Shown one piece after another: positions 43,893 to 53,028 of a stretch of DNA of 64,000 nt. This DNA comes from Opitutus sp. Its GTDB lineage: Bacteria > Verrucomicrobiota > Verrucomicrobiia > Opitutales > Opitutaceae. Under the pieces are notes generated by a model that worked only from the letters and a program-made list of their open reading frames with translations, was not told the origin of the DNA and made no database searches. A program made the position numbers and the translations under genes. The stretch lies in contig JANPZY010000001.1 of NCBI GenBank assembly GCA_024707325.1, positions 1,240,001-1,304,000 on the forward strand, read 5' to 3'. Position 1 is the first letter of the stretch. Every line of letters starts with the position of its first letter.

Positions 43893-44908
43893 TCGCTCAC
43901 GCGAATCATCGCCTTCAGCACGCTGGCGTTTCCGGAAATATCGCGGGGAAAAACGGTCGGCGTCTCCGCCAGCTCGAAGCGATGCGTGATCCACGGACGC
44001 GTGTCGATCTGACCGGATTCCACGAGTCGGATGACTTCTGCAAACGTGCCGGGCAGGGCATTGCGGCTGCCCATGACGGTGAGTTCGCGACGATGAAAAT
44101 TCGGATCGTTGAAAGTGAGGTCGCCTTGAAACAGCCCGACGAAGACGATGCGACCGCCGTGCGCGGGAAGTTCGAACGCCGCGGTCATCGAGGCGGGATT
44201 TCCCGTGGCATCGATCACGCAGGTCGGCAGATCGCCGCCGCCGATTTCCTTGAGTGCTTCAACGGCGCCGGGGCCGGCTTTCACCGTGTGCGCGACGCCG
44301 AGTTGTTGGCGGCAGAAATCCAGACGCGCGTCGCTCACATCCATCACGGCGAGTTTCGCACCGGAGACGCGGGCAAACTGAATCACGCTCAAGCCGATCG
44401 GTCCGGCGCCGACGACCACCACGAAATCGTCGGACGCGAGCGCGGCGCGCTCCACGGCATGCGCGCCGATCGCGAGCGTCTCGACGAGCGCGAGTTGCTC
44501 ATAATCGAGCTTCGTGGACCGGTGAAGTTTCCGCACGGGCACGCAGATGCGCGGACGCATTCCGCCGTCGACATGAACGCCGAGCACCTGGAGCGCGGTG
44601 CAGCAATTGGGTTTGCCGCGGCGACACGCGATGCAGCCTCCGCAGTTGAGGTAGGGTTCGACCGAGCAGCGATCGCCGACGCGCAGGCCACGATCGTTTT
44701 CGCCGACCTGCAGGATTTCCACCCCGAGTTCGTGACCAAGCACGCGAGGGTAGTTGAAGAAAGGCTGGCGACCGGCAAACGCGTGCAGGTCGGTCCCGCA
44801 CACGCCGATGCGAAGCACCCGCACGATCGCGGAGTCGGGAGCGAGCTCGGGTTCGGGCAGATCGAGCGCGGAGAACTGGCCCGGGGTTTGGAGCGAGATG
44901 GTGAGCAT
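43889..44908 (-). CDS. Zinc-binding dehydrogenase, sugar-acid or polyol type
   Basis: This 339-residue medium-chain dehydrogenase has catalytic zinc ligands in RIGVCGTDLHAFAG and GHELGVEIL, a structural zinc site CGGCIACRRGKPNCC and the dinucleotide loop VVGAGPIGLSVIQFARVSGA. The closest family I can place it in is the L-galactonate/gulonate or L-threonine dehydrogenase-like group, which acts on sugar acids and polyols. It lies 12 bp after the AraC regulator on the same strand, so it belongs to the fucose locus. It may oxidise L-fucose, a related sugar or an intermediate. Its stop overlaps the lutBC stop tail to tail. Confidence 0.88.
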   Translation of the reverse strand: MLTISLQTPGQFSALDLPEPELAPDSAIVRVLRIGVCGTDLHAFAGRQPFFNYPRVLGHELGVEILQVGENDRGLRVGDRCSVEPYLNCGGCIACRRGKPNCCTALQVLGVHVDGGMRPRICVPVRKLHRSTKLDYEQLALVETLAIGAHAVERAALASDDFVVVVGAGPIGLSVIQFARVSGAKLAVMDVSDARLDFCRQQLGVAHTVKAGPGAVEALKEIGGGDLPTCVIDATGNPASMTAAFELPAHGGRIVFVGLFQGDLTFNDPNFHRRELTVMGSRNALPGTFAEVIRLVESGQIDTRPWITHRFELAETPTVFPRDISGNASVLKAMIRVSD

Positions 44909-44920
44909 GGGCGTGGTGAA

Positions 44921-45808
44921 TCAGGAACTGGTCGCGCTGCGGCGGAGTTGTTGGGGCGAGATCCCGTGCACCTGTTTGAAGCAGCGGGAAAAATGGTAGG
45001 GGTCGGAAAAGCCGACGTGCTCGGCGGCTTCCTTCACGAGGCAGTTCGGCTGCATGAGCCGTTCGGCGGCAAGCGCCATCTTGCGATGCAGGAGGTAGTG
45101 GTAAGGGCTCGTGCCCTGAAAGCGGCGGAACAGGCGCGTGAGTTGCGACGGCCCGAGCCCGACGGCGCGGGAGATGTCTTCCAGTCGCATGAAGGTTTGC
45201 GGCTGAGCGTCGATCGCGGATTTGCAGCGCAGAAACGCCGCCTCGCTTCCTTCGCGTGTGGGTGGATCGAGGTGGGTCAACTCGCGCAACTTGAGCAACA
45301 GCACCTCGAAGAGCGCGGCGCATACTGCGCTGCGCGTCGCGCGCGTTCGCGCTCCCTCGCGCAGCAAGCTCTCAAGGACCTCCTGCACCTCGGCGAAGAA
45401 GGCCACGTGCGCGATGCCGTTGCGCGGGATGCCGTTTCGACGGAGCCGCGCGGCGATCGCCCGGCCATCGAGCGAAAGGAAGTATTTCGCCATCGGGTTG
45501 GTCGCGTCTGCTTCGATCTCCACCCGCGCGGTGCGGTCGTAGAAAAACACGCTCCCGGCACGAACGGACACAGACACGCCGTTGATCGTCACCCGGCCGC
45601 GTCCGCTGGCGACGAATTCCAGGACCGCGCAGGGAAACCCATCGCGGCGCACGAGGAAATCCGGACGGCATTGCTCGAACCCTCCGTAGAGAAGCGCGAG
45701 TGGCGCTCGCGGCGGCCCGTGTTGCTCGAGAAAAAAATACCGCGAAGCCGTGACCTGGCTCGCCAGAATTGGCGGTTGCGACAGGGCGGGGCGGCGGACG
45801 CGAGGCAT
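44921..45808 (-). CDS. AraC family transcriptional regulator of the fucose locus
   Basis: This 295-residue protein has an N-terminal cupin-like sugar-binding region (about 25-150, including LEFVASGRGRVTINGVSVSVRAGSVFF). The C-terminal AraC double helix-turn-helix covers about 190-290 (FMRLEDISRAVGLGPSQLTRLFRRFQG, then VKEAAEHVGFSDPYHFSRCFKQ). It is divergent from the L-fucose catabolic genes and directly upstream of the zinc dehydrogenase, the usual place for a local activator. Starts at 45874 or 45853 are also possible; 45808 gives a length typical of the family. Candidate binding sequences lie at 45905-45930. Confidence 0.9.
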   Translation of the reverse strand: MPRVRRPALSQPPILASQVTASRYFFLEQHGPPRAPLALLYGGFEQCRPDFLVRRDGFPCAVLEFVASGRGRVTINGVSVSVRAGSVFFYDRTARVEIEADATNPMAKYFLSLDGRAIAARLRRNGIPRNGIAHVAFFAEVQEVLESLLREGARTRATRSAVCAALFEVLLLKLRELTHLDPPTREGSEAAFLRCKSAIDAQPQTFMRLEDISRAVGLGPSQLTRLFRRFQGTSPYHYLLHRKMALAAERLMQPNCLVKEAAEHVGFSDPYHFSRCFKQVHGISPQQLRRSATSS

Positions 45809-45904
45809 GCGTGGCACTGTCGCGATGCGATGACACGCGGCAAGATTATCCATGCCGGAGCGAAGTTTATGCATGGAGGAGGATACGGCGGGATGCTAGA
45901 TTTG

Positions 45905-45930
45905 TGCATCCCCTGCATCCCCCTGGATGC
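45905..45930. promoter_or_regulatory. Candidate operator: tandem TGCATCCCC with an inverted GCATCC
   Basis: Two adjacent 9-bp direct repeats TGCATCCCC (45905-45913 and 45914-45922) overlap an inverted pair GCATCC-CCCT-GGATGC (45915-45930). They lie 18-43 bp before the L-fucose dehydrogenase start and between the divergent AraC and catabolic genes. AraC proteins typically bind direct repeats near the -35 region. The assignment rests on position only. Confidence 0.4.
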
Positions 45931-45947
45931 GCTTCCCCACACCCCGC

Positions 45948-46742
45948 ATGAATCTCGAACTGACCGACAAGGTCGTGCTCATCACTGGTGGCGCCAAAGG
46001 CATCGGCGCGGCCATCACCCGCGCATTTGCCGACGAAGGCGCGATCGCCTGCATTCTCGGGCGCAATCCCGAGGAGGCGGACGCGTTGGTCGCCGAGCTG
46101 GCGGCGAAGGGCCGGAGGGCGGCCGCATTTTCCTGCGAGTTGACCAGTGAAGCGGCGGTGCAATCGGCGGTCGCGGCCGTGCAGCAGCGTTTCGGTCGCA
46201 TCGATTGCGTGGTCAACAACGCGGGCGCGAACGATGGCGTCGGGCTGCGTGCTCCGGTATCGGCGTTTCGCGAGTCGCTCGAGAAGAACATCGTGCAGTG
46301 TTTCGTGCTCGTGCAGGCGGCGCTGGACAGCCTGATCGCGACGCGCGGCACGATCGTGAACATCGGCACCAAGTGCGCGGTGACGGGGCAGGGTGGCACG
46401 AGCGGCTACGTGGCGGCAAAGGGCGCCATGAACGGTCTCACGCGCGAGTGGGCGCTTGATCTCGCGCCGCACGGGATTCGCGTGAATTGCGTGATTCCCG
46501 CCGAGGTCATGACCCCGCAATACGAACGTTGGATCAACCAGCGTCCGGACCCTGCGGCCTCGCTGAAGAAAATTCGCGAAACGATTCCGCTGGAGCACCG
46601 CATGACCACGGCGGAGGAGATTGCCAACACGGTGGTGTTTGTCGCCTCACCGCGTTCGTCCCACACCACCGGTCAACTCCTGTATGTGGATGGTGGATAC
46701 GTGCATTTTGACCGGGCGGTGACGACCGGTGCTCAAGGTTAG
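45948..46742 (+). CDS. SDR-family L-fucose dehydrogenase (probable)
   Basis: This 264-residue short-chain dehydrogenase has TGGAKGIGAAI (cofactor), NNAGAND, catalytic Ser/Thr region NIGTKCAVTGQGGTSGYVAAKGAMN with Tyr-x3-Lys (YVAAK) and the tail RSSHTTGQLLYVDGGYVHFDRA. The GTKCAVTGQGGTSGY and ASPRSSHTTGQ segments closely resemble the L-fucose dehydrogenases of Burkholderia and Xanthomonas, as I remember them. It would oxidise L-fucose to L-fucono-1,5-lactone. It is the first gene of the plus-strand cluster. A lactonase follows 10 bp downstream. The ATG at 45948 was chosen (MNLELTDKVVLITGG). Confidence 0.88.
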   Translation: MNLELTDKVVLITGGAKGIGAAITRAFADEGAIACILGRNPEEADALVAELAAKGRRAAAFSCELTSEAAVQSAVAAVQQRFGRIDCVVNNAGANDGVGLRAPVSAFRESLEKNIVQCFVLVQAALDSLIATRGTIVNIGTKCAVTGQGGTSGYVAAKGAMNGLTREWALDLAPHGIRVNCVIPAEVMTPQYERWINQRPDPAASLKKIRETIPLEHRMTTAEEIANTVVFVASPRSSHTTGQLLYVDGGYVHFDRAVTTGAQG

Positions 46743-46752
46743 TTCGATCGCG

Positions 46753-47603
46753 ATGAGTTTCCGCTACATCGACTCGCACGTGCATTTCTGGGACCCGGCG
46801 CGGTTGAACTACGCCTGGCTCGCGGAGGTCCCGAGCATTCAGACGACTCACACCCCGGAGCGTCTCGACTCGGAGCTGGGTGCGGCTCGACTCGAGCGGT
46901 TGGTGTTTGTCCAGGCGGACTGCGATGCGGCGCAATCGCTCGACGAGGTCGCCTGGATCGAGCAGCTGGCAGCGCGCGAAGCCCGGATCGGCGGAATCGT
47001 GGCCCACGCGCGGATGGATGCCGGTGCAGAAACGCTGGGGCACCTCGATCGGCTGGCGCAGCGCCCGCTCGTGCGCGGCGTGCGGCATTTGATCCAGGGA
47101 GAGAAAGAGCCCCGGTTTTGTGTTCGACCGGAGTTTGTCGCCGGCGTGCAGGCGCTGGCCTCCCGCGGTTTGAGCTTCGATCTCTGCTGCCGCTCGCACC
47201 AGTTGCCCGATGTTGCGGAACTCGTGCGACGCTGCCCGGAGGTTTCGTTCGTTCTCGATCACGCCGGCAAACCGCCGATCGCCGGGGGGACTTGCGCGCA
47301 TGGGAACACGATATCGGAACCGTCGCCGCGTCGCCCAACGTGGTGTGCAAGCTGTCCGGTCTCGTCACCGAGGCTGATCACGCGACCTGGACGCCCGCAC
47401 AGTTACGGCCGGTGGTGGAGCGGGTGTGCGAGTGCTTTGGACCGTCGCGCGTGATGTTCGGCAGCGACTGGCCCGTCGTGAAACTCGCGAGCAGCTACAC
47501 CCGCTGGATCGAGACGGCGCGCTCGCTTTTGTCGGCGCTCACGGATGAAGAGCGTGACGCGATTTTCTTCCGCAACGTTCAACGCGTTTATCGTTTCGCC
47601 TGA
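46753..47603 (+). CDS. Amidohydrolase-family L-fuconolactonase, interrupted by one frameshift
   Basis: The first part reads MSFRYIDSHVHFWDPARLNYAWL, with the HxH metal motif of amidohydrolase_2 enzymes, and runs to VLDHAGKPPIAGG. The second part, in another frame, continues DLRAWEHDIGTVAASPNVVCKLSGL and ends with the MFGSDWPV motif (catalytic Asp) and FRNVQRVYRFA. The switch is at a run of six G (47284-47289); seven G would join the parts as IAGGDLRAWEHD. The product is the size of COG3618 lactonases, which hydrolyse L-fucono-lactone to L-fuconate, and its place between the dehydrogenase and dehydratase genes supports this. A sequence error is the simplest reason for the break. Confidence 0.86.
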
Positions 47604-47607
47604 TCCC

Positions 47608-48363
47608 ATGTTTCGCCTCGACGGCAAAATCGCTCTCGTGACCGGCGCCGGCTCAGGCATCGGGCAAGCCATTGCGCATCTTTTCGCTGCGCAGGGTGCT
47701 AGGGTCTGGGTGCTCGATCGCGATCTCCAGGCGGGCGCCGCCACCGTGTCGGCCATCCGCGCGGCGGGCGGCCACGCGGAGTTCGCGGAGCTCGATGTGA
47801 GCGATCCGGTCGCCGTCGAGGCGGTCGCCAAGAAACTCCCCGTGGTCGACGTGCTGGTGAACAACGCCGGGGTTGGCCACGTCGGTGGTCTGCTGGAAAC
47901 TGCCGCGGACGATCTCGACCGTCTGCACGCCGTGAACGTTCGCGGGCCGTTTAATCTTTGCCGAAGCTTTGTGCCGGGGATGCTCGGGCGCGGACGCGGC
48001 AGCGTGATCAATCTCGCGTCGATCGCCGGCGTGATCGCGGTGCGGGATCGGCTCGCCTACACCGTGACGAAACACGCGGTGGTTGGCCTCACCAAGTCGC
48101 TGGCGCTGGATTACTCGCATGCCGGCGTGCGTTTCAACGCGATCTGTCCCGGCCGCGTGGAGACGCCGTTTGTGAAAGCACGCATCGCCGAGTATCCCGA
48201 TCCGGAGAAAGCGTATCGCGAGATGTCCTCCACGCAGCTCACCGGTCGCATGGCGCGACCGGAGGAGGTTGCGGCGACCGCGCTTTATCTCGCCGCTGAC
48301 GAATCCGCCATGGTGACCGGCAGCACCCTCCTGATCGACGGCGGCTGGAGCACAGGGAAGTGA
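47608..48363 (+). CDS. SDR-family 2-keto-3-deoxy-L-fuconate dehydrogenase (probable)
   Basis: This 251-residue SDR has TGAGSGIGQAIA, NNAGVGHVGG, catalytic Ser in NLASIAGVIAVRDR, YTVTK and the loop CPGRVETPFVKARI. The C-terminus STLLIDGGWSTGK is typical. The segment PGRVETPFVKARI resembles the 2-keto-3-deoxy-L-fuconate dehydrogenase of Xanthomonas campestris, which oxidises C4 with NAD to give 2,4-diketo-3-deoxy-L-fuconate. The assignment leans on neighbours: fuconate dehydratase follows after 22 bp and the diketo-acid hydrolase after that. The ATG at 47608 lies 4 bp past the lactonase stop. Confidence 0.86.
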   Translation: MFRLDGKIALVTGAGSGIGQAIAHLFAAQGARVWVLDRDLQAGAATVSAIRAAGGHAEFAELDVSDPVAVEAVAKKLPVVDVLVNNAGVGHVGGLLETAADDLDRLHAVNVRGPFNLCRSFVPGMLGRGRGSVINLASIAGVIAVRDRLAYTVTKHAVVGLTKSLALDYSHAGVRFNAICPGRVETPFVKARIAEYPDPEKAYREMSSTQLTGRMARPEEVAATALYLAADESAMVTGSTLLIDGGWSTGK

Positions 48364-48385
48364 GCGTTCGCGCGTTTTCATTGTT

Positions 48386-49714
48386 GTGAACCACTCCGGA
48401 AAAATCACCGACCTGCGCGTGCTCGATGTGCGTTTCCCGACGTCGCTGTCGCTGGATGGCTCCGATGCGATGAATCCCGATCCCGACTACTCCGCTGCCT
48501 ACGTTGTGCTCACGACGGATCGGGCGGACGGCATCGAGGGTCACGGACTTACCTTCACGATCGGTCGCGGCACGGATATCGTGGTGGCCGCCGTGCACGC
48601 GCTGCGCCCGCTGGTGGTGGGGCAGGAGATCTCGGCGTTCACCACGGTGCCCGGTCTTTTCTGGAAACATCTCACCGGCGACTCGCAACTCCGCTGGATC
48701 GGTCCGGAAAAGGGCGTGATCCATCTCGCGACGGCCGCGGTGGTGAACGCGTTGTGGGACCTCTGGGCCAAGCTCGACGGCAAACCGTTGTGGAAACTGC
48801 TCTCCGATCTCACGCCGGCGCAGATCGTCGAGATGGTCGACTGGCGTTATCTCACCGACGCGCTCGCTCCCGAGGAAGCGCGAGAAATGTTGGAGCGTCT
48901 CGTGCCGACGCGTGCGGAGCGCGAAGCCGAGATGCGGCGAGACGGTTATCCCGCCTACACGACCTCCGCGGGCTGGCTCGGCTACTCCGACGAGAAGATC
49001 CGCCGGCTCTGCCGCGAGGCGCTCGCCGAGGGATTCACGCATTTCAAGATCAAGGTCGGCGCGGATCGAGCCGACGATCTTCGACGCGCCGCGATCGTGC
49101 GGGAGGAAATTGGTCCGGCGCGCACGCTGATGATCGATGCGAATCAGCGTTGGGACGTGGGGCAGGCGATCGAGTGGACGCAAGCGCTCGCGCCCTTCCG
49201 TCCGCTCTGGATCGAAGAGCCGACGTCGCCCGACGACGTTTTGGGCCACGCGGCGATCGCGCGCGCGTTGGAGCCGCTCGGCATCGGGGTCGCGACCGGC
49301 GAGCACTGTCAGAATCGCGTCGTTTTCAAACAGCTCCTGCAGGCACGCGCGCTCGCGTTTTGCCAGATCGATTCGTGCCGCCTGGGCGGAGTCAACGAGG
49401 TCGTGGCCGTCCTCCTTCTCGCCGCGAAATTCGGCGTGCCGGTCTGTCCGCACGCCGGCGGCGTGGGGCTTTGCGAATACGTGCAGCACGAATCGATCTT
49501 CGACTACATCTGCGTGAGCGGTTCGCTCGAGGGACGCATCACCGAATTCGTCGATCATCTCCACGAACATTTTCTCGACCCGTGCGTGGTGCGCGGTGGA
49601 CGCTACGTCGCCCCGCTCGCGCCCGGCACGAGCATCACCATGCACCCCGCCTCTCTCGCCGCTCACGTGTATCCGACCGGAGCGATTTGGCAGAAAATCC
49701 TTTCCGCAAAATGA
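48386..49714 (+). CDS. L-fuconate dehydratase (enolase superfamily)
   Basis: This 442-residue enzyme begins with GTG. It shows the enolase-superfamily active site: HFKIKVG (KxK base), metal ligands in LMIDANQRW, WIEEPTSPDD and ATGEHCQNR, and the second base in CPHAGGVGLCEYVQ. The N-terminal features DGSDAMNPDPDYSAAYVVL and GHGLTFTIGRGTDIV are characteristic of the L-fuconate dehydratase subgroup, of the type solved from Xanthomonas campestris. It dehydrates L-fuconate to 2-keto-3-deoxy-L-fuconate. This is the best diagnostic gene of the cluster. Its stop overlaps the hydrolase start (ATGA). Confidence 0.95.
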   Translation: MNHSGKITDLRVLDVRFPTSLSLDGSDAMNPDPDYSAAYVVLTTDRADGIEGHGLTFTIGRGTDIVVAAVHALRPLVVGQEISAFTTVPGLFWKHLTGDSQLRWIGPEKGVIHLATAAVVNALWDLWAKLDGKPLWKLLSDLTPAQIVEMVDWRYLTDALAPEEAREMLERLVPTRAEREAEMRRDGYPAYTTSAGWLGYSDEKIRRLCREALAEGFTHFKIKVGADRADDLRRAAIVREEIGPARTLMIDANQRWDVGQAIEWTQALAPFRPLWIEEPTSPDDVLGHAAIARALEPLGIGVATGEHCQNRVVFKQLLQARALAFCQIDSCRLGGVNEVVAVLLLAAKFGVPVCPHAGGVGLCEYVQHESIFDYICVSGSLEGRITEFVDHLHEHFLDPCVVRGGRYVAPLAPGTSITMHPASLAAHVYPTGAIWQKILSAK

Positions 49715-50520
49715 AACTCATCCGCTTTCTCGATTCGTCCGGTCGTGCCCGCTACGGCAGCGAACAAACCGATGGCTCCGCTCTCGCGATCGAGGGCGAC
49801 ATCTTCGGCGACTATCGCGTGACGACCGAGCGCGTCGCGGTGACGAAGCTTCTCGCGCCGATCGTGCCGAGCCAGATTCTCTGCGTCGGCCTCAACTACC
49901 GGCAGCACGCCGCGGAAACCGGCGCCAAGCCGCCCGAGCGGCCGGTCCTCTTCGTCAAAGGCATCAACACGCTCCAGCATCCCGGCGAGCCGATCCTCCT
50001 CCCGCAGCACCTGCGCAGCGACGAGGTCGACTACGAGTGCGAACTCGCTGTCGTCATTGGCAAGCAGTGCAAAAACGTCAGCCGTGAGCGCGCGCTCGAT
50101 TACGTGCTGGGCTACACCTGCGCCAACGACGTCTCCGCCCGCGATCACCAGATCAAGCTCGGCGGCGGCCAGTGGTGCCGCGGAAAGTTCTTCGACACGT
50201 TTGCTCCGCTCGGGCCGCGACTCGTCACCACCGACGAAATCCCGAATCCCAACGTCCTGCGCATCTCCACCGTGCTCAACGGCGAACGCGTGCAGGACTC
50301 GAACACCTCGGACATGATCTTCGATGTGCCCGCGATCATCTCCTATCTGAGCGGCAGCACGACGCTCGTTCCCGGCACGGTGATTCTCACGGGCACGCCC
50401 CAAGGCGTCGGCATGGCGGCGAAACCTGAGCCGCGTTGGTTGCGTCCTGGCGATAGCGTCAGTATCGAGATCGAGAAGATCGGCACGTTGACGAATCCCG
50501 TCGCGCTCGAGCCGGTCTGA
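49711..50520 (+). CDS. FAH-family 2,4-diketo-3-deoxy-L-fuconate hydrolase (probable)
   Basis: This 269-residue fumarylacetoacetate hydrolase-fold protein has ILCVGLNYRQHAAETG, the metal site in DYECELAVVIGK (Glu-x-Glu) with the downstream NDVSARDHQ Asp, and LVPGTVILTGTPQGVG. This is the usual COG0179 order. In this cluster it fits the hydrolase that splits 2,4-diketo-3-deoxy-L-fuconate into pyruvate and L-lactate. Related enzymes act on fumarylpyruvate or other diketo acids, so the substrate is inferred from position. The start is coupled to the dehydratase stop. Confidence 0.9.
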   Translation: MKLIRFLDSSGRARYGSEQTDGSALAIEGDIFGDYRVTTERVAVTKLLAPIVPSQILCVGLNYRQHAAETGAKPPERPVLFVKGINTLQHPGEPILLPQHLRSDEVDYECELAVVIGKQCKNVSRERALDYVLGYTCANDVSARDHQIKLGGGQWCRGKFFDTFAPLGPRLVTTDEIPNPNVLRISTVLNGERVQDSNTSDMIFDVPAIISYLSGSTTLVPGTVILTGTPQGVGMAAKPEPRWLRPGDSVSIEIEKIGTLTNPVALEPV

Positions 50521-50591
50521 GCGTTTTCGTTTTCCACCCACACCCCACGCCGCTTCGTGCTCATACGCGGATTGGCTGTTTTCCCCGCCCC

Positions 50592-51527
50592 ATGAAAAAA
50601 CTTCTTTGCTTGCTCATGTTCGTCACCGCCGCGGGCGCCTTTGCCGCGGGCGAAAAGATCGCCGTCATTCCCAAGGGCACGACTCACTCGTTTTGGAAAT
50701 CCGTCGAAGCGGGCGCGAAGAAGGCCGGCGCGGAACTCGGCGTGGAGATCATTTGGAAAGGTCCCCTCAAGGAAGATGACCGCGCGCAGCAGATCGGCGT
50801 CGTGCAGCAATTCGTTTCGTCCGGGGTTTCCGGCATCGTGCTCGCCCCGCTCGACGACACCGCGCTGCGCGGCCCCGTGAAGAGCGCGATGGACCGCAAG
50901 ATCCCCGTCGTGATTTTCGATTCCGCGCTGAAGGGTGAAGTGGGCAGCGATTTCGTCAGCTACGTCGCGACCGACAACCATCGCGGCGGCGAGATGGCCG
51001 GTGAGGAACTCGCCCGCTTGCTCAACGGCAAAGGCAAAGTGGTCCTGCTCCGCTACGCCGAAGGTTCCGCCAGCACCGCGCAACGCGAAGCCGGCTTTCT
51101 GGCCGCACTCCGCCGCCATCCCGGTCTCGAACTGATCGTCGAAAACCGCTTCGGCGGCGCGACGATTTCCTCCGCGCAGGACGCGGCCATGAACCTGATC
51201 GACAAGCTCCGCGAAGCCGACGGCATCTTTACGCCCAACGAGTCCACCACGCAGGGCATGCTGCTCGCGCTCCGTCAGACCGGGCTCGTGAAGAAGAAGG
51301 TTTTCGTCGGCTTCGATACGTCACCCACGCTTCTGGCCGCGCTCAAGCGCGGCGACATCCGCGCGCTCGTCGCGCAGAATCCCACGCGCATGGGTTACCT
51401 CGGCGTCACGACGGTCGTGAAACACCTGCGCGGCGAAACCGTGGAGCCCGAGATCGACACCGGCTGCGCGCTCGTCACGCCGGACAATCTCGCTTCGGCC
51501 GAGGTCAAGGCCGTGCTCGGAAACTGA
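50592..51527 (+). CDS. Periplasmic sugar-binding protein of an RbsB-like ABC importer
   Basis: This 311-residue protein has a signal peptide (MKKLLCLLMFVTAAGAFA, cleaved before AGEK). A periplasmic-binding fold of peripla_BP_4 type follows: IAVIPKGTTHSFWKSVEAGAKK, VSGIVLAPLDDTAL, VVIFDSALKG, VSYVATDNHRGGEMAGEEL, ADGIFTPNESTTQGML and VFVGFDTSPTLLAAL. The stated order is that of ribose/galactose-type binding proteins. It heads an ABC importer downstream of the fucose enzymes, so L-fucose or a related deoxysugar is the likely ligand. The 71-bp leader suggests it may be co-transcribed with the enzymes. Confidence 0.92.
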   Translation: MKKLLCLLMFVTAAGAFAAGEKIAVIPKGTTHSFWKSVEAGAKKAGAELGVEIIWKGPLKEDDRAQQIGVVQQFVSSGVSGIVLAPLDDTALRGPVKSAMDRKIPVVIFDSALKGEVGSDFVSYVATDNHRGGEMAGEELARLLNGKGKVVLLRYAEGSASTAQREAGFLAALRRHPGLELIVENRFGGATISSAQDAAMNLIDKLREADGIFTPNESTTQGMLLALRQTGLVKKKVFVGFDTSPTLLAALKRGDIRALVAQNPTRMGYLGVTTVVKHLRGETVEPEIDTGCALVTPDNLASAEVKAVLGN

Positions 51528-51549
51528 TCCCGCGCCACCTGTCTCGTTC

Positions 51550-53028
51550 ATGATTCCCTGCCTGCGCCTCACCGGAATTCGCAAGCGCTTTGGCGCTACG
51601 GTCGCACTCGCCGGTGTGGAACTCGAGGTTGCCGCAGGCGAAGTGCACGCGCTCGTCGGCGAAAACGGCGCCGGCAAGAGCACGCTCATGAAAGTCCTTT
51701 CCGGCGTGCACACGCCTGATGCCGGAAAGATGGAGCTCGATGGTCAGCCGTTCGCGCCGCGCAATCCCGCTGACGCGCGTCGCGCGGGTGTCGTGATGGT
51801 GAACCAGGAGCTCGCGATCGCGCCGCATCTCACCGTCGTCGAAAACATCGTGCTCGGTGCCGAACCTGCGCGCGGTGGTGTCCTGCGTCACGCCGAGGCG
51901 CGCCGTATCGCGGCGGAAGCGCTCGCGGAACTCGGCCGGCCCGACATCCCGCTCGATGTTCCCGCCGGACAACTCAGCGTCGCGGCGCAGCAACTCGTCG
52001 AGATCGCCCGCGCGCTCGCGCTGGGTTGCCGCGTGCTCGTGCTCGACGAACCGACGAGCAGCCTCTCGCAGGCCGACGCGGAGAAACTCGCCGCGCTCGT
52101 GCGCCGGTTGCGCGACCAGGGCCGCTCGATCGTTTACATCTCTCATTTTCTCGAGGAGGTGCAGGCGCTCTCCGATCGCTACACGGTTCTGCGTGACGGC
52201 ATGACGGTCGCGACGGGGCGCACCAGTGAAACGACGCCCGCCGCGCTCGCGCAGGCGATGGTCGGCCGCCACGTGGAAGATCTTTACGTGCGCTCGCAAC
52301 GCACGCGTGGCGACGTCGTGCTTGAGGTGAAAAATCTCGCGGGCGAAACGAAGCCCGTTTCCGCCTCGCTCACGCTGCATCGCGGCGAAGTGCTCGGCAT
52401 CGCGGGCCTCGTCGGCGCCGGCCGCAGCGAGTTGCTTCGCACGATTTTCGCGCTCGATCCCGTGCGCTCCGGCGAAGTTCACCTCGGTGCTTTCGTGCGG
52501 GCCCACACGCCCGCGCAGTGCTGGGACCGCGGCGTCGGTTTTCTGAGCGAGGATCGCAAGGCCGAGGGCCTCGCGCTCGATCTCAGTCTCGCGGACAATC
52601 TCACGCTGCCGCGCCTGCCGTGGCGCATGCGACCGGGGCGGCAACTCGCCGAGACGATCGATTGGATCGCGCGGCTCGGCGTGCGTTGCGCGAGTCCGCG
52701 CCAGCTCATCGCGGAGCTTTCCGGCGGCAATCAACAGAAGATCGCGCTCGGCCGCCTGCTGCGAAACGGCGCCGACGTGCTCCTGCTCGACGAACCCACA
52801 CGCGGCGTCGACATCGGGGCGAAACAGACGATCTACCGACTCATCGACGAACTCGCGACCTCCGGCAAAGCCGTGCTCATGGTGAGCAGTTATCTGCCGG
52901 AACTGCTCGGCACCTGCGATCGCGTGGCCGTGATGTGCCGCGGCGTGCTTGGGCCCGCGCGTCCCGTCGAAGAGTGGACCGAACACTCCATCATGCTCGC
53001 CGCCACCGGCGCCACCTCCGCTTCATGA
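51550..53028 (+). CDS. RbsA-like sugar ABC transporter ATPase (two nucleotide-binding domains)
   Basis: The 492 residues hold two nucleotide-binding domains in tandem. The first has Walker A GENGAGKSTLMK, signature LSVAAQQLVEIARAL and Walker B VLVLDEPTSSLS. The second has the degenerate Walker A GLVGAGRSELLR typical of RbsA/MglA, signature LSGGNQQKIALGRLL and Walker B VLLLDEPTRGVDIGAK. This layout is diagnostic of carbohydrate importers of the CUT2 class. It overlaps the permease start by 4 bp. It would drive uptake of the sugar used by the upstream catabolic genes. Confidence 0.95.
   Translation: MIPCLRLTGIRKRFGATVALAGVELEVAAGEVHALVGENGAGKSTLMKVLSGVHTPDAGKMELDGQPFAPRNPADARRAGVVMVNQELAIAPHLTVVENIVLGAEPARGGVLRHAEARRIAAEALAELGRPDIPLDVPAGQLSVAAQQLVEIARALALGCRVLVLDEPTSSLSQADAEKLAALVRRLRDQGRSIVYISHFLEEVQALSDRYTVLRDGMTVATGRTSETTPAALAQAMVGRHVEDLYVRSQRTRGDVVLEVKNLAGETKPVSASLTLHRGEVLGIAGLVGAGRSELLRTIFALDPVRSGEVHLGAFVRAHTPAQCWDRGVGFLSEDRKAEGLALDLSLADNLTLPRLPWRMRPGRQLAETIDWIARLGVRCASPRQLIAELSGGNQQKIALGRLLRNGADVLLLDEPTRGVDIGAKQTIYRLIDELATSGKAVLMVSSYLPELLGTCDRVAVMCRGVLGPARPVEEWTEHSIMLAATGATSAS

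Noticed and set aside
46862..46894. Repeat units inside the fuconolactonase gene
   Set aside because: GTCTCGACTCG and GGCTCGACTCG are in phase, but the encoded residues fit the family pattern, so chance through codon use is as likely.
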